A program made the position numbers and the translations under genes. A stretch of 64,000 nt of DNA from Dreissena polymorpha. Lineage: Eukaryota; Mollusca; Bivalvia; Myida; Dreissenidae. The stretch is from NCBI RefSeq assembly GCF_020536995.1, contig NC_068357.1, positions 55,715,640 through 55,779,639 of the forward strand, read 5' to 3'. The notes under the pieces were generated by a model that saw only the letters and a program-made list of their open reading frames with translations, ran no database searches and was not told the DNA's origin. Shown piece after piece: positions 46,790 through 58,600 of this stretch. Within the stretch, counting starts at the first letter, position 1; every line of letters starts with the position of its first letter.

Positions 46790-48475
46790 GCATAGGGTGA
46801 GTACTTGTAAGTCTTGAGCATGTAGTACATGTGCGATGGGTGAGTAATTGTCGGTCTTGGTCATGCAGTGCATATGGAATGGGTGATTAAACGTCGGTCT
46901 TAATCATGCAGTGCATGTGGAATGGGTGAGTAATTGTCAGTCTTATCCATGCAGTGCAGGAGGAACGGGTGAGTTATGGTCAGTCTTACTCATTTAGTGC
47001 ATGTGGAATGGGTGAGTACATGTCAGTTTTAGTCTTGTAGTTAATGTGGAACGGGTGAGTTATGGTCAGTCTTGTCATGTAGTGTATGTGGACTTGGTAA
47101 GTAATTGTCAGTCTTAGTCGTGGAGTGTATGTGGAATGGGTTAATAATTGTCAGTGTTAGTCGTGCAGTGTATATGGACTGGGTGAGTAATTGTCTTATT
47201 TGAGATGTGCATGTGGACTTGTTCAGTAATTGTCAGTCTTAGCCATGCAGTACCCGTGGACAAAGTACGTAAATTTTCACTTTTAATCATGCAGTGCACG
47301 TGGAATGGGTGAATAATTGTCGGTCTTAGTCATGCAGTGCATGTGGAATGGGTGAGTAATTGTCAGTCTTATTCATGTAGTGCATATGAAATGGGTGAGT
47401 TATTGTCAGTCTTAGTCATGTAGTGTATGTGGAATGGGTGAATAATTGTCAGTCTCAATCATGTAGTGCAGGTGGAATGGGTGAGTAATTGTCAGTCTTA
47501 ATCATGAAGTGCATGTGGAATGAGTGAATGATTGTCAGTCTAAGTCATGCAGTGCATGTGGAATTAGTGAGTAATTGTCAGTCTTAGTCATGAAGTGATT
47601 GTGAAATAGGTGAATAATTGTCAGCCTTAGTCATGTAGAGTATGTAGATTGGGTGAATAATTTTCAGTCTTAATCATGTGGTGAATGTGGAATGGGTGAG
47701 TAATTGTCAATCTGAGGCATGTAGTGCATGTGGAATGAGTGAGTTTTTGATAGTCTTAGTCATGCAGTGCACGTGAATGGGTATATAATTGTCAGTCTTA
47801 ATCATGCAATGAATGTTGAATAGGTGAGTTATTGTCAGTCTTAATCATGTAGTGCATGTGGAATGAGTGAGTAATTGTCAGTCTTAATCATGTAGTGCAT
47901 GTGGAATGAGTGAGTAATTGTCAGTCTTAGTCATATAGTACATGTGGAATGAGTGAGTAATTGTCAGTCTTAGTCATGTAGTGCATGTGTAATGGGTGAG
48001 TAATTGGCAGGCTTAGTCATGTAGTGCATGCAATTTGGGTGAATAATTGTCAGTCTTAATCATGTAGTGCATGTGGAATGAGTGAGTAATTGTCAGTCTT
48101 AGTCATGTAGTGTATGTGGAATGAGTTAGTTAGTGTCAGTCTTAGTCATGTAGTGCATGTGGAATGAGTGAGTAATTGTAAGTCTTAGTCATGTAGTGCA
48201 TGTGGAATGAGTGCGTAATTGTCAGTCTTAATCATGTAGTGCATGTGAAATTAGTGAGTAATTGTCAGTCTTAATCATGGAGTGCATGTGCAATGAGTGA
48301 GTAATTGTCAGTCGTATTCGTGCAGTGCATGTGGAATGAGTAATATTCAGTCGTAGTCATGTAGTGTATGTGGAATGGGTGAGTAATTGTCAGTCTTTAT
48401 CATGAAGTGCATGTGAAATGAGTGACTAATTGTCAGTCTTAGTCATGTAGTGCATGTGGACAGGTTTAGTATTGA
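46790..48475 (+). repeat. 43-bp minisatellite array, unit 1 (about 39 copies)
   Basis: The repeat has the form AATGAGTGAGTAATTGTCAG then TCTTAGTCATGTAGTGCATGTGG, with scattered substitutions. The array ends about 290 bp upstream of candidate exon 1 (48762). It has no long open frame. Confidence 0.93.
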
Positions 48476-48761
48476 AAGCCTTGACATTGCAGTACACATT
48501 TACGAGATGAGCAGTGTAAAGTTATCAAAAGACTCTCTTAGAATTTTAGACTGGTTGGTCATATGTTTAGGTTACAGATTTCTTATGTAAAACTTGTTTT
48601 AACACACTTACTTAAATACACTTTACACTGTGTAAACAGCGTTACGTTTCACTGAATGACTTACCAATAAGTACATGCATTATGTTTGAAGAGCCAACGG
48701 CGTTTCAAGTGTATGGTCAAGTGGGATATAACTTAAGATATCTATTGACCACCATCCGACA

Positions 48762-48830
48762 ATGTCTCGCGCGCGGCATTTATTGCTGTTTATTCTGATG
48801 CATCCAGTTGATGCGAACGTCTCACATAAA
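48762..48830 (+). CDS. Candidate secreted Cys protein, exon 1 (signal peptide), unit 1
   Basis: The ATG at 48762 lies in a good context (GACAATG). It is followed by MSRARHLLLFILMHPVDA, a compact signal peptide with a likely cleavage after VDA. A strong donor (GTAAGTAAC) follows in phase 0 after 23 codons. A GATATAA box lies about 35 bases upstream and the minisatellite array ends about 290 bases upstream. It pairs with exons at 49362-49511 and 49738-49869. The family is not recognised, and no transcript support is available. Confidence 0.5.
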
Positions 48831-49361
48831 GTAAGTAACATATTTGAATGTTTAAAAGTACTATAAAAGAATTATCGGAAATCTGAAAAATAGCACCAAT
48901 GAGAACCTCTATAGTTTATATAGCCAAAAAGGTTAATTAAACTATTGTTACCGTTTATTCTCATCCGCTTACCGGAAAAATACCACGTGTAACCGAATCA
49001 CAACAAACAAAATTATTCTCTAAAATGAATTTGAATAGTTATATGATTTATCGAACACTTGTCGTGTATACAAGCTTAAATATTTAATTAAATAAAAAAA
49101 TAAATGTGTTCGTACGAGGTTTAGAGTCTAATGAGTGAGGTTTACTTATGTATCAGATAGCGTAAACACAATTACAAGTGGTTGTGATATGATCAATGTG
49201 ACTTAAGAAAAAGAACAAAAGCTGTTTTTGTTTGCATCGGAACCCTTCTACTTTGGAATTACTGACTTCACATAAAGTAATAGTGTTTTTTGTGCGATGC
49301 TGGTTTTGGAAAGTTTATTTTGAAATGGCCATGTTTCTGTAAACAGTCTATAGTTATGTAG

Positions 49362-49511
49362 GTCATAGATATAGACCTCAAACGGTCAATTGCAAGAAAT
49401 ATCGGCCGGTCTGAGGCGCGAACGCCGCATTCAGAACTATGGGATCTCGTCAAAGCAATGTTTGAGCCTATATGCCTAACTCGACAGGAAACGTGTCGTG
49501 TTATGTGTAGA
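49362..49511 (+). CDS. Candidate secreted Cys protein, exon 2, unit 1
   Basis: This is a 150-base open exon with a TTATGTAG acceptor and a GTAATT donor, phase 0 at both ends. It encodes VIDIDLKRSIARNIGRSEA, then a segment ending FEPICLTRQETCRVMCR with three cysteines. This is the best-conserved part in the diverged third copy (63300-63446). The substitutions there are not concentrated at third codon positions, so protein-level selection is not demonstrated. On the opposite strand a long frame also crosses this exon. Confidence 0.45.
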
Positions 49512-49737
49512 GTAATTGTGTTTATTGTGTTCACATAACAAAAGTAATACAGACATGTATTTTTTCCCATCATTACAAAAGTTAAAAACATCAGACGTAT
49601 TTCTCCGTAATATGTAAATTGCGAGTCAAATTGTTTAACCAATGTTTTTATGTGAACTATATTCAGAAAGTAATTAATGGTACACGCAATCATAAACATT
49701 TATTTGAAATGAAGCAATAGACCAAAGTCTCAAACAG

Positions 49738-49869
49738 CTTCGAAACCCTTTCAGTTCCGGTCCCTTGTACAGTACCCCCAGCTGCTGCAGCTCTGTCCTT
49801 CCGAACACCGGGGCGTGCATATCGTACCCACGCCCGTACCTCTGCAGAATCAACATACAAAACAAGTAA
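49738..49869 (+). CDS. Candidate secreted Cys protein, exon 3, unit 1
   Basis: After acceptor GTCTCAAACAG the phase-0 frame reads LRNPFSSGPLYSTPSCCSSV and ends ACISYPRPYLCRINIQNK with a TAA. Four more cysteines bring the predicted protein to 116 residues and seven cysteines. Two alternatives exist. An acceptor 17 bases further in (CCCTTTCAG) gives another phase-0 frame (FRSLVQYPQLLQLCPSEH) that stays open in the third copy and could splice on at GTAATA. Or the exon belongs to the minus strand: acceptor TTGATTCTGCAG, peptide with CTPRCSEGQSCSSWGYC, stop, then AATAAA about 50 bases downstream. The exon is real-looking; its strand is the open question. Confidence 0.38.
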   Translation, partial: LRNPFSSGPLYSTPSCCSSVLPNTGACISYPRPYLCRINIQNK

Positions 49870-50572
49870 TAATAATGATGATAATAATAATAATAATAAT
49901 AATTATAATATAAATCATAATGCCGAATGAAACCGAATAAACCGAATACGCAAACTAATATTTCAAACTTGAAGTATATTCCTACGATGTATTGGCTTAT
50001 CAATATCATCAACTACAATATCCTGGTTGTACAGGTAGTTTGCCAGCAAATGAACATGTACACGACGACAAAAAAAAGAAGGCAGGCATTGTGTTTTTTA
50101 TTTTTTATCATAAGAGAATTGGGGAAAGCATACAATGTTATACGCTTTTCTGAACATGACGCCATTATGGTTGTTTGCTGGCCATTGTCCCGTTCAATGC
50201 CCGTTTACAACAACTGACTCTTAGTTGCATTCTCTAAACGGCTTCGTTTCAAGATGCTTCTCAAAACGATCATTGGCTGACAGTTATTGTCAAAATAGAT
50301 GTTTGAATTGGGAGCTGTAAAGAAACTAAACAGCTCATAGGTTTCATTATTTGGAATGTAGCAATCTACAGATTTAAAAAAAAGTTGGTATTTGACATGA
50401 AGTGGCGATCTCCAAAATGTATTCTTTTAAAATCTTTTTGAAAATAACACGGCCATGAGGTGTAATCCTTGGCATCTCTAAATCACGAAGTGTTCCTCTA
50501 CAAATATTGTTGAAATCACGCCCACTTTCTCAATCAACTGTATTTTTTATTCTTGATCATTTTGTACCCGCG

Positions 50573-52297
50573 CATAGGGTGAGTACTTGTAAGTCTTGAG
50601 CATGTAGTACATGTGCGATGGGTGAGTAATTGTCGGTCTTGGTCATGCAGTGCATATGGAATGGGTGATTAAACGTCGGTCTTAATCATGCAGTGCATGT
50701 GGAATGGGTGAGTAATTGTCAGTCTTATCCATGCAGTGCAGGAGGAACGGGTGAGTTATGGTCAGTCTTACTCATTTAGTGCATGTGGACTGGGTGAGTA
50801 CATGTCAGTTTTAGTCTTGTAGTGAATGTGGAACGGGTGAGTTATGGTCAGTCTTAGTCATGTAGTGTATGTGGACTTGGTAAGTAATTGTCAGTCTTAG
50901 TCGTGGAGTGTATGTGGAATGGGTGAATAATTGTCAGTGTTAGTCGTGCAGTGAATATGGACTGGGTGAGTAATTGTCTTATTTGAGCAGTGCATGTGGA
51001 CTTGTTCAGTAATTGTCAGTCTTAGCCATGCAGTACCCGTGGACAAAGTAAATAAAGTTTCACTTTTAATCATGCAGTGCACGTGGAATGGATGAATAAT
51101 TGTCGGTCTTAGTCATGCAGTGCATGTGGAATGGGTGAGTTATTGTCAGTCTTAGTCATGTAGTGTATGTGGAATGGGTGAATAATTGTCAGTCTCAATC
51201 ATGTAGATTAGGTGGAATGGGTGAGTAATTGTCAGTCTTAATCATGAAGTGCATGTGGAATGAGTGAATGATTGTCAGTCTAAGTCATGCAGTGCATGTG
51301 GAATTAGTGAGTAATTGTCAGTCTTAGTCATGAAGTGATTGTGAAATAGGTGAATAATTGTCAGCCTTAGTCATGTAGAGTATGTAGATTGGGTGAATAA
51401 TTTTCAGTCTTAATCATGTGGTGAATGTGGAATGGGTGAGTAATTGTCAATCTGAGGCATGTAGTGCATGTGGAATGAGTGAGTTATTGATAGTCTTAGT
51501 CATGCAGTGCACGTGGAATGGGTATATAATTGTCAGTCTTAATCATGCAGTGAATATTGAATAGGTGAGTTATTGTCAGTCTTAATCATGTAGTGCATGT
51601 GGAATGAGTGAGTAATTGTCAGTCTTAATCTTGTAGTGCATGTGGAATGAGTGAGTAATTGTCAGTCTTAGTCATGTAGTACATGTGAAATGAGTGAGTA
51701 ATTGTCAGTCTTAGTCATGTAGTGCATGTGGAATGGGTGAGTAATTGGCAGGCTTAGTCATGTAGTGCATGCAATTTGGGTGAATAATTGTCAGTCTTAA
51801 TCATGTAGTGCATGTGGAATGAGTGAGTAATTGTCAGTCTTAGTCATGTAGTGTATGTGGAATGAGTTAGTTATTGTCAGTCTTAGTCATGTAGTGCATG
51901 TGGAATGAGTGAGTAATTGTAAGTCTTAGTCATGAAGTGCATGTGGAATGAGTGAGTAATTGTCAGTCTTAGTCATGTAGTGCATGTGGAATGAGTGAGT
52001 AATTGTAAGTCTTAGTAATGAAGTGCATGTGGAATGAGTGAGTAATTGTCAGTCTTAATCATGTAGTGCATGTGAAATTAGTGAGTAATTGTCAGTCTTA
52101 ATCATGAAGTGCATGTGGAATGAGTGAGTAATTGTCAGTCGTATTCGTGCAGTGCATGTGGAATGAGTAATTGTCAGTCGTAGTCATGTAGTGTATGTGG
52201 AATGGGTGAGTAATTGTCAGTCTTTATCATGAAGTGCATGTGAAATGAGTGACTAATTGTCAGTCTTGCTCATGTAGTGCATGTGGACAGATTTAGT
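50573..52297 (+). repeat. 43-bp minisatellite array, unit 2 (about 40 copies)
   Basis: Same repeat as 46790-48475. Most units align one to one between the arrays, but copy 2 lacks one unit near the start and has about two extra near 51930-52040. The arrays were thus duplicated as a block and then gained and lost units. Confidence 0.92.
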
Positions 52298-52588
52298 ATT
52301 GAAAGCCTTGACATTGCAGTACACATTTACGAGATGAGCAGTGTAAAGTTATCAAAAGACTCTCTTAGAATTTTAGACTGGTTGGTCATATGTTTAGGTT
52401 ACAGATTTCTTATGTAAAACTTGTTTTAACACACTTACTTAAATACACTTTACACTGTGTAAACAACGTTACGTTTCACTGAATGACTTACCAATAAGTG
52501 CATGCATTATGTTTGAAGAGCCAACGGCGTTTCAAGTGTATGGTCAAGTGGGATATAACTTAAGATATCTATTGACCACCATCCGACA

Positions 52589-52657
52589 ATGTCTCGCGCG
52601 CGGCATTTATTGCTGTTTATTCTGATGCATCCAGTTGATGCGAACGTCTCACATAAA
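52589..52657 (+). CDS. Candidate secreted Cys protein, exon 1, unit 2
   Basis: The coding bases are identical to exon 1 of unit 1, but the donor region reads GTAATTACA instead of GTAAGTAACA. It is still a GT donor but a weaker one. Expression of this copy may therefore differ. Confidence 0.45.
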
Positions 52658-53185
52658 GTAATTACATATTTGAATGTTTAAAAGTACTATAAAAGAATTA
52701 TCGGAAATCTGAAAAATAGCACCAATGAGAACCTCTATAGTTTATATAGCCAAAAAGGTTAATTAAACTATTGTTACCGTTTATTCTCATCCGCTTACCG
52801 GAAAAATACCACGTGTAACCGAATCACAACAAACAAAATTATTCTCTAAAATGAATTTGAATAGTAATATGATTTATCGAACACTTGTCGTGTATACAAG
52901 CTTAAATATTTAATTAGATAAAAATAAATGTGTTCGTACGAGGTTTAGAGTCTAATGAGTGAGGTTTACTTATGTATCAGATAGCGTAAACACAATTACA
53001 AGTGGTTGTGATATGATCAATGTGGCTTAAGAAAAAGAACAAAAGCTGTTTTTGTTTGCATCGGAACCCTTCTACTTTAGAATTACTGACTTCACATAAA
53101 GTAATAGTGTTTTTTGTGCGATGCTGGTTTTGGAAAGTTTATTTTGAAATGGCCATGTTTCTGTAAACAGTCTATAGTTATGTAG

Positions 53186-53335
53186 GTCATAGATATAGAC
53201 CTCAAACGGTCAATTGCAAGAAATATCGGCCGGTCTGAGGCGCGAACGCCGCATTCAGAACTATGGGATCTCGTCAAAGCAATGTTTGAGCCTATATGCC
53301 TAACTCGACAGGAAACGTGTCGTGTTATGTGTAGA
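53186..53335 (+). CDS. Candidate secreted Cys protein, exon 2, unit 2
   Basis: Identical in the coding bases to 49362-49511, with the same acceptor and GTAATT donor, and phase 0 at both ends. Confidence 0.43.
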
Positions 53336-53561
53336 GTAATTGTGTTTATTGTGTTCACATAACAAAAGTAATACAGACATGTATTTTTTCCCATCATTTC
53401 AAAAGTTCAAAACATCAGACGTATTTCTCCGTAATTTGTAAATTGCGAGTCAAATTGTTTAACCAATGTTTTTATGTGAACTATATTCAGAAAGTAATTA
53501 ATGGTACACGCAATCATAAACATTTATTTGAAATGAAGCAATAGACCAAAGTCTCAAACAG

Positions 53562-53693
53562 CTTCGAAACCCTTTCAGTTCCGGTCCCTTGTACAGTACC
53601 CCCAGCTGCTGCAGCTCTGTCCTTCCGAACACCGGGGCGTGCATATCGTACCCACGCCCGTACCTCTGCAGAATCAACATACAAAACAAGTAA
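53562..53693 (+). CDS. Candidate secreted Cys protein, exon 3, unit 2
   Basis: Identical to 49738-49869, including the stop. The unit 1 copy has an AATAAA about 70 bases beyond its stop, within the start of unit 2. This copy ends in unrelated sequence without an obvious poly(A) signal nearby. The same strand ambiguity applies. Confidence 0.36.
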   Translation, partial: LRNPFSSGPLYSTPSCCSSVLPNTGACISYPRPYLCRINIQNK

Positions 53694-54230
53694 TAATAAT
53701 GATGATAATAATAATAATAATAATATAAATCATAATGCATTAGCAAAATTATATTTTGACATTGTTAGTGTTTTTCCCAAGCCCTTTTTGCTAGGCGCTG
53801 CGCCATGCCAGCTTTCATAAGCGCCACTTTGCCCTTTACAAAGAAAAAAATCGCCATTCGCCCTTATTGATAAAATCTGTATCGCCCCTTGACCAAACTT
53901 CTAAGCCGACTAGTATCATAGTATGGCCCCAAGCAGCGAAGATTCGCGCGGTTGTGTTTTAGTAATGCGTGAATAACCCCGTTTCAATATCAATCGATAA
54001 TTTAACTGGCTTGAATACCTAGCACACTAATCGGTCCGTAATGTGTACTCGTCGGCGATAAAATCGTTGATAGTTACTTCGGATATGAAAACCTCGATGT
54101 TATCCTCTTGGAAATTGTGCATTTCATGCATGATACAGTAATATCAAAACATGTATTTCTACGCGTAATTAAATTAAAAAAACACAAACCAGTTGTATCT
54201 TTATCGTTATGGTCGTTTAGATTATTATCC

Positions 54231-54440
54231 TCACGCTTTTTGAAAAGCGTGGTGATAGTGTGGTTATCTCCGCCGTCTGTCCGTCTGTCTGTCCGTCCGT
54301 CCTGGCCACTATCTCCTCCTACACTATAAGCACTAGAACCTTGAAACTTACACACATGGTAGCTATGAGCAAATGTGCGACCCTGCATTATTTGGAATTT
54401 TGATCTGACCCCTGGGTCAAAGGTTATGGGGGTTGGGGTG
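54231..54440 (+). repeat. Dispersed repeat with GTCTGTCC microsatellite
   Basis: It opens with a hairpin (CACGCTTTTTGAAAAGCGTG), followed by TCTCCGCCGTCTGTCCGTCT and CCTTGAAACTTACACACATG. This is a familiar bivalve repeat type. Confidence 0.65.
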
Positions 54441-54463
54441 GGGCCGGTTCAGAGATTTTCACT

Positions 54464-54745
54464 CATTTTTATGCCCCCGGTGTGGTGCATTGGCCATAAC
54501 TTTTGCAATATTGAAGATAGCAACTTGATATTTGGCATGCATGTGTATCTCATGGAGCTGCACTTTGAGAGGTGAAATGTCAAGGTCAAGGTCATCCTTC
54601 AAGGTCAAAGGTCAAAAAACAAATCCAAGGGAAGTTATAAGCTTTAAAGGGAGGTAAGTAATGAACCTCTCAAATGATATTTTTAAATAAATCAAAGCGG
54701 CGCAGGAGGCGGCATTGTGTTTCTGACAAACACATGTCTTGTTTT
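54464..54745 (-). repeat. Dispersed repeat with TGACCTTGA motifs, reversed copy
   Basis: Reverse complement relative of 32351-32640. It shares GACCTTTGACCTTGAAGGAT, CATGCATGCCAAATATCAAG and the GTTTGTCAGAAACACAATGC end, but lacks the GACGGACG run. Confidence 0.72.
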
Positions 54746-54749
54746 ATGT

Positions 54750-56630
54750 TATTTTACATTAACTTCTTCATTTCTACACCAATTCACTTCCAATTGATAC
54801 TGAACATCCCTTATGTTAATACGGTCAATCTCAACTATGCATGGCCCCATTACCAACCAAAGGGTGCCCCCTGGGTCAAACATGCGGCGTGGGGATACGC
54901 GTTGGCCTCTGCCGCGCTATTTCTAGTTAATTATTGAAACAATTACTGAACCGTTTACTAATTAAATTAAATGCGAATCGCGTTTTAGATAGACATATTA
55001 TACGAATTTACATTGATATGTGCGCACATGTCGTTTACATCATTTTAACAAGATGGCGGACAATACAGAAAATAAATTGTGACTCTCGGAAAAAATGGCA
55101 AATAACGATCAAATAAACGATGGAGATCATACATTTAGAAGGGATTACTGAAATGCAAATTAAAGCCTGTGATAACGAATGATGCATAAAACGTTTTACA
55201 TACCAACAACATATTTATTAGTAATCTACTCAGTGGATATATGTAACGGAAACGAGTGTTTGCAAATTGTTCGTGTTCAGTTTACTCGCAAAGTTAAAAC
55301 ATCTGACAATATTATCGTTAGAAAATGGGATAAGACAAACATGGTTTCATTTAAATGTTAGTGGATCTGTTTATAATCAGATTCATATAATTCTTTATTA
55401 TGTTTGTCATGCTGTACAGTTTACTGAAACAGCATGAACCTTAATGGAAGACATAACAAGGTAAATATATTAATATTAATTAAAGTTAGTTGAATACATC
55501 AATTTCCATTAAATGTGCTTGTTAATATTTTTATGTTTTTCCCACAACTGCCTCTGATGCGATTCAATGTTTCTCTCAAAACCAGGTATCCACATAATGT
55601 TTTTGCCCTGTTTTGCATAAACTGCGCGTAAAAATGCCCTTTTTGAAAGTAATGCGCCATGCCCATTTGCCCTCCTGGTTAAAAAAAACTAATTGTATCT
55701 TTAAATATCACAACGATTGTGGACCTATGTATAGAGTTATTGTATTAATTTCAACATTCTACTGCACTTGGGTCAAATGATTTAGTTATTTCGTACACCA
55801 CTCTGCCTCCCCATTGTTTATCACTTGATCAAGTCAGCCAATGACCAATTTATGTAGAGCAAGACATACATGGCCAAAGTTCTAGAAAGTTTTGTGAAAT
55901 TTAAGTATCTACTTGACATTTGATGTGTTCACCCATGTGCAGCATGTTACCTTTAATGGTCTGTCACTTTTGCGCAAATCCGTTTATCCCAGAAAAGGCA
56001 TGTTGCGGACAAAATCCTTAGGATTCGGTTAAATGTTATTTACACTGAAGTGTGACCATGATCTTTGACCCCGTAACCTGATTTGATCCCTTAAAAATGT
56101 ATGATCCTTAAAAATACCCTGAACTATGACATTAGTTTTGATATCTGCGCTTGACAGCCATAATGTCTTGCATGTTTTTTGTAAACGCTTCTTTGTTTTA
56201 CACAGTATTTTTCAGGACTTAGCGTTACGGGCTGATGCCTTGTATAAGATTATAGATATTATATGTAAACCGAAGCAAATATGCGACACCCATTGACATC
56301 ATGGCCATTAAATTCACATCCGTCTTCCCAACACTATTGTAATCAAAAACTAACAATAGTCGATGCCAAAATACTTCGTCGTATTCATTACAAACACCTT
56401 ATTTCAAAGTACATTTACACTATATACCAATTTACAACATTGTGCGTAAAATTTACATCATTTTCTTTTTGACAACGTTACCCTGAATACTTACACTCTA
56501 TTCTGTTTGCAAACATTACCTGTTAAATTAAAATTATATCCTGTTTAACATTACCCATATACACGTATACACTTTACGTCATTTCCTGCTTGAAAACCGT
56601 TTCCATTTAAATTTTTATTTCAGACTGTTT
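54750..56630. other. No recognised gene
   Basis: Open frames at 54934-55361 have no domain or splice support. GCCCTTTTT...GCGCCATGCCC motifs near 55600-55680 resemble a stretch at 53780-53870 and may be fragments of one repeat. Confidence 0.4.
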
Positions 56631-56637
56631 GCCCACT

Positions 56638-56732
56638 TTACCCGTAATATTTACACCATCCAGCCTGGCAACTTCCGGTGGCACAGCCGGACCTGTATAA
56701 GCACACGGATTGCAGACATCCCATGGGGCATG
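56638..56732 (-). other. Cysteine-rich short open frame, possible terminal exon
   Basis: After a plausible acceptor (CTTTTAACAACAG) the minus strand reads CPMGCLQSVCLYRSGC then ATGSCQAGWCKYYG and a stop, with six cysteines in 26 residues. No upstream exon or signal peptide was identified and the family is unknown. Short Cys-rich frames can arise by chance in GC-rich patches. Confidence 0.25.
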
Positions 56733-56854
56733 CTGTTGTTAAAAGCCAATTAATTGATGTACTTCAAAAGTAACGCAATTATGTAACAGTCACTTAATAA
56801 AACATAGAACAACTATACATAAGTTACTTGTTTATTGCAATTGTGTGTAAATTT

Positions 56855-57070
56855 GAGCAACGCTCTTGGAAAACGGGGTTTTATGCATGTTCGTTAAGTG
56901 CCATCCCAGATAAGCCTGTACACTCCGCACAAATTAAACAGGGACGATATTTTCCGCTTGAATGCAATTTTTCGTGTTAAGTGCCTCCTAAGCGAAAATG
57001 CATACAGTACAAGCTAAAATGGATCGTCACTCAACGTACATGCATAAAGCCCCGCGATACCAGATCGCGC
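56855..57070 (+). mobile_element. Palindromic dispersed element, copy 3
   Basis: Related to 34610 and 36108. It has CTCTTGGAAAACGGGGTTTT, ATGCATGTTCG, CCAGATAAGCCTGTACACTC, a degraded core and the end TGCATAAAGCCCCGCG. Confidence 0.65.
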
Positions 57071-57189
57071 CGCATATATATAATAACTATTATTTACATC
57101 AATTGTTAATGTATGTATTTTATTTGAGGACATCGAAGCTACGTCTTATTTTACTCACGGCCTTCAAAGATGCCCATTAGGCTAAACTG

Positions 57190-58600
57190 GCTGCTCACCA
57201 GTCCGAACACGACACACATGTAGACAAACTACAAAACAAAACACAGCTCTCCATTGAGTGGGCCGATTCAAAATATATACCGACGAGCGTACACAAATAT
57301 TTTATCTAAACCTATTATTATGTTTCATTTGTAAGGAGCGTTTGGGGTATCCACATTTGTAAAAAGAAGATTGAATTACTAGGGTAAACGTGGTCATCTA
57401 AGGAGAATAGTTGAGACAGTGACCTTTACTGTAAACTGTGCAAACATTCATCACAATGACAACGTATGCGTTTCGTTTTATACATATATAAATTATGTAA
57501 GTTAGTTCAATGTCCAGGGTTCACACCCTGAACTTCTCAGAGCAAAAACTGACGCTGGAAAACTATACAATGTCGGCTTTAATATATAAACGATAATTCA
57601 AAAACTATCTCGGTTATACACGCTTTGCTTAATTATCGATTCAAAACGTTAAAAACGTTTTTATTATTTTTGCAATATTGATTGATAATTTACAATAAAC
57701 AGGATCATATTGTAAACATTTTTAGTCAGGAGTGTTAGTTCTCTTTTTGAATACATTGCATAATTCTCTTAAGAAGCTGGGAAACATTTATTGACAATTG
57801 TCATTTTTTCCAACCTGTAAACAAGTCCTTTTTAAATAATTGGCATATTTTCATTTAGGTTCAATGGTATTGTGAGGTAATAGTCATAGTAAAAACTTCA
57901 TCAATCAAAAATAATATATGTTCGGAACACTGTAAACTATTGCTAATAGTACGTAGGAAAAAGGTATAAAAGATTAAAATGACACTTCCACTATACTCAG
58001 CTAATGTTGCAATACGTAAAATAACAAACAAGAAAACAATATTAAATTAGACTATTTAAGAAAAAAAGTAAATACAAAAAACAAACCACTGCCGCCATTG
58101 TTTTCCGTATCCTTGAAGCTTCAAACAAAAGCAATATTGTGTTTGTTATAACTTTAAATGCGTTTTCCTTTCAGTTTTATAGTAGGCTGTTAACAAAAAA
58201 CGCACAATAACGCATACTGTAGGAAGTTTCGGGGATTTTTCTCCTGTTTACGATAACAGCGCATCAACATCAATCATAATTACAGATAAATTGAACGAAC
58301 TGCACTCGAACGGGATTAGCAAGTGCGTAATTTATTAATCTTGACTTTATGTCAACACTTGTTTCCGAACTATTTGATACATAGACGTCTGTATCATATC
58401 AGGAAATACGTCATCTAGTGGACTGCTTTAAATGTACCTGTTAACATTAGCTACGTTACTGATGGTCAGTGTTCGCATACTTGACTTCAGACACAAAGAC
58501 TGGCGTAGATTGCTTCATAGTACTTCTGATCCAAGCCCACCTATCACAAAACTGCTCCACACGTGAATAGCTTTATGTAGAATATTAGCCACAAAATATA
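57190..58600. other. No recognised gene
   Basis: AT-rich sequence without domains, supported splice pairs or clear repeats. Confidence 0.4.

Larger units (their letters stand above)
46144..49923. repeat. Recent tandem duplication, unit 1 (3.8 kb)
   Basis: From AAACCGAATAAACCGAATAC to ATAAATCATAATGC this is nearly identical to 49930-53738, with small indels and a different number of minisatellite repeats. Each unit holds, in order, a short open frame, the 43-bp array and the three candidate exons of the secreted protein. A GAATAAACC motif at the unit start could serve as a poly(A) signal for the preceding unit. Confidence 0.93.
49930..53738. repeat. Recent tandem duplication, unit 2 (3.8 kb)
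   Basis: This is the second near-identical copy of 46144-49923. Differences are a few substitutions, short A/T-run indels, and gain or loss of whole 43-bp repeats. A short indel at the exon 1 donor is the only one I saw at a splice site. To the right the homology ends in an AAT-repeat tract. Confidence 0.93.

Noticed and set aside
49268-49699. 143-codon minus-strand frame in the duplicated unit
   Set aside because: It has no domain match. It crosses the plus-strand exon 2 candidate, whose splice phases fit better, and its frame is not preserved in the third copy.
46790-52297. CRISPR-like array from regularly repeated 43-bp units
   Set aside because: Units are contiguous with no distinct spacers; it is a eukaryotic minisatellite.
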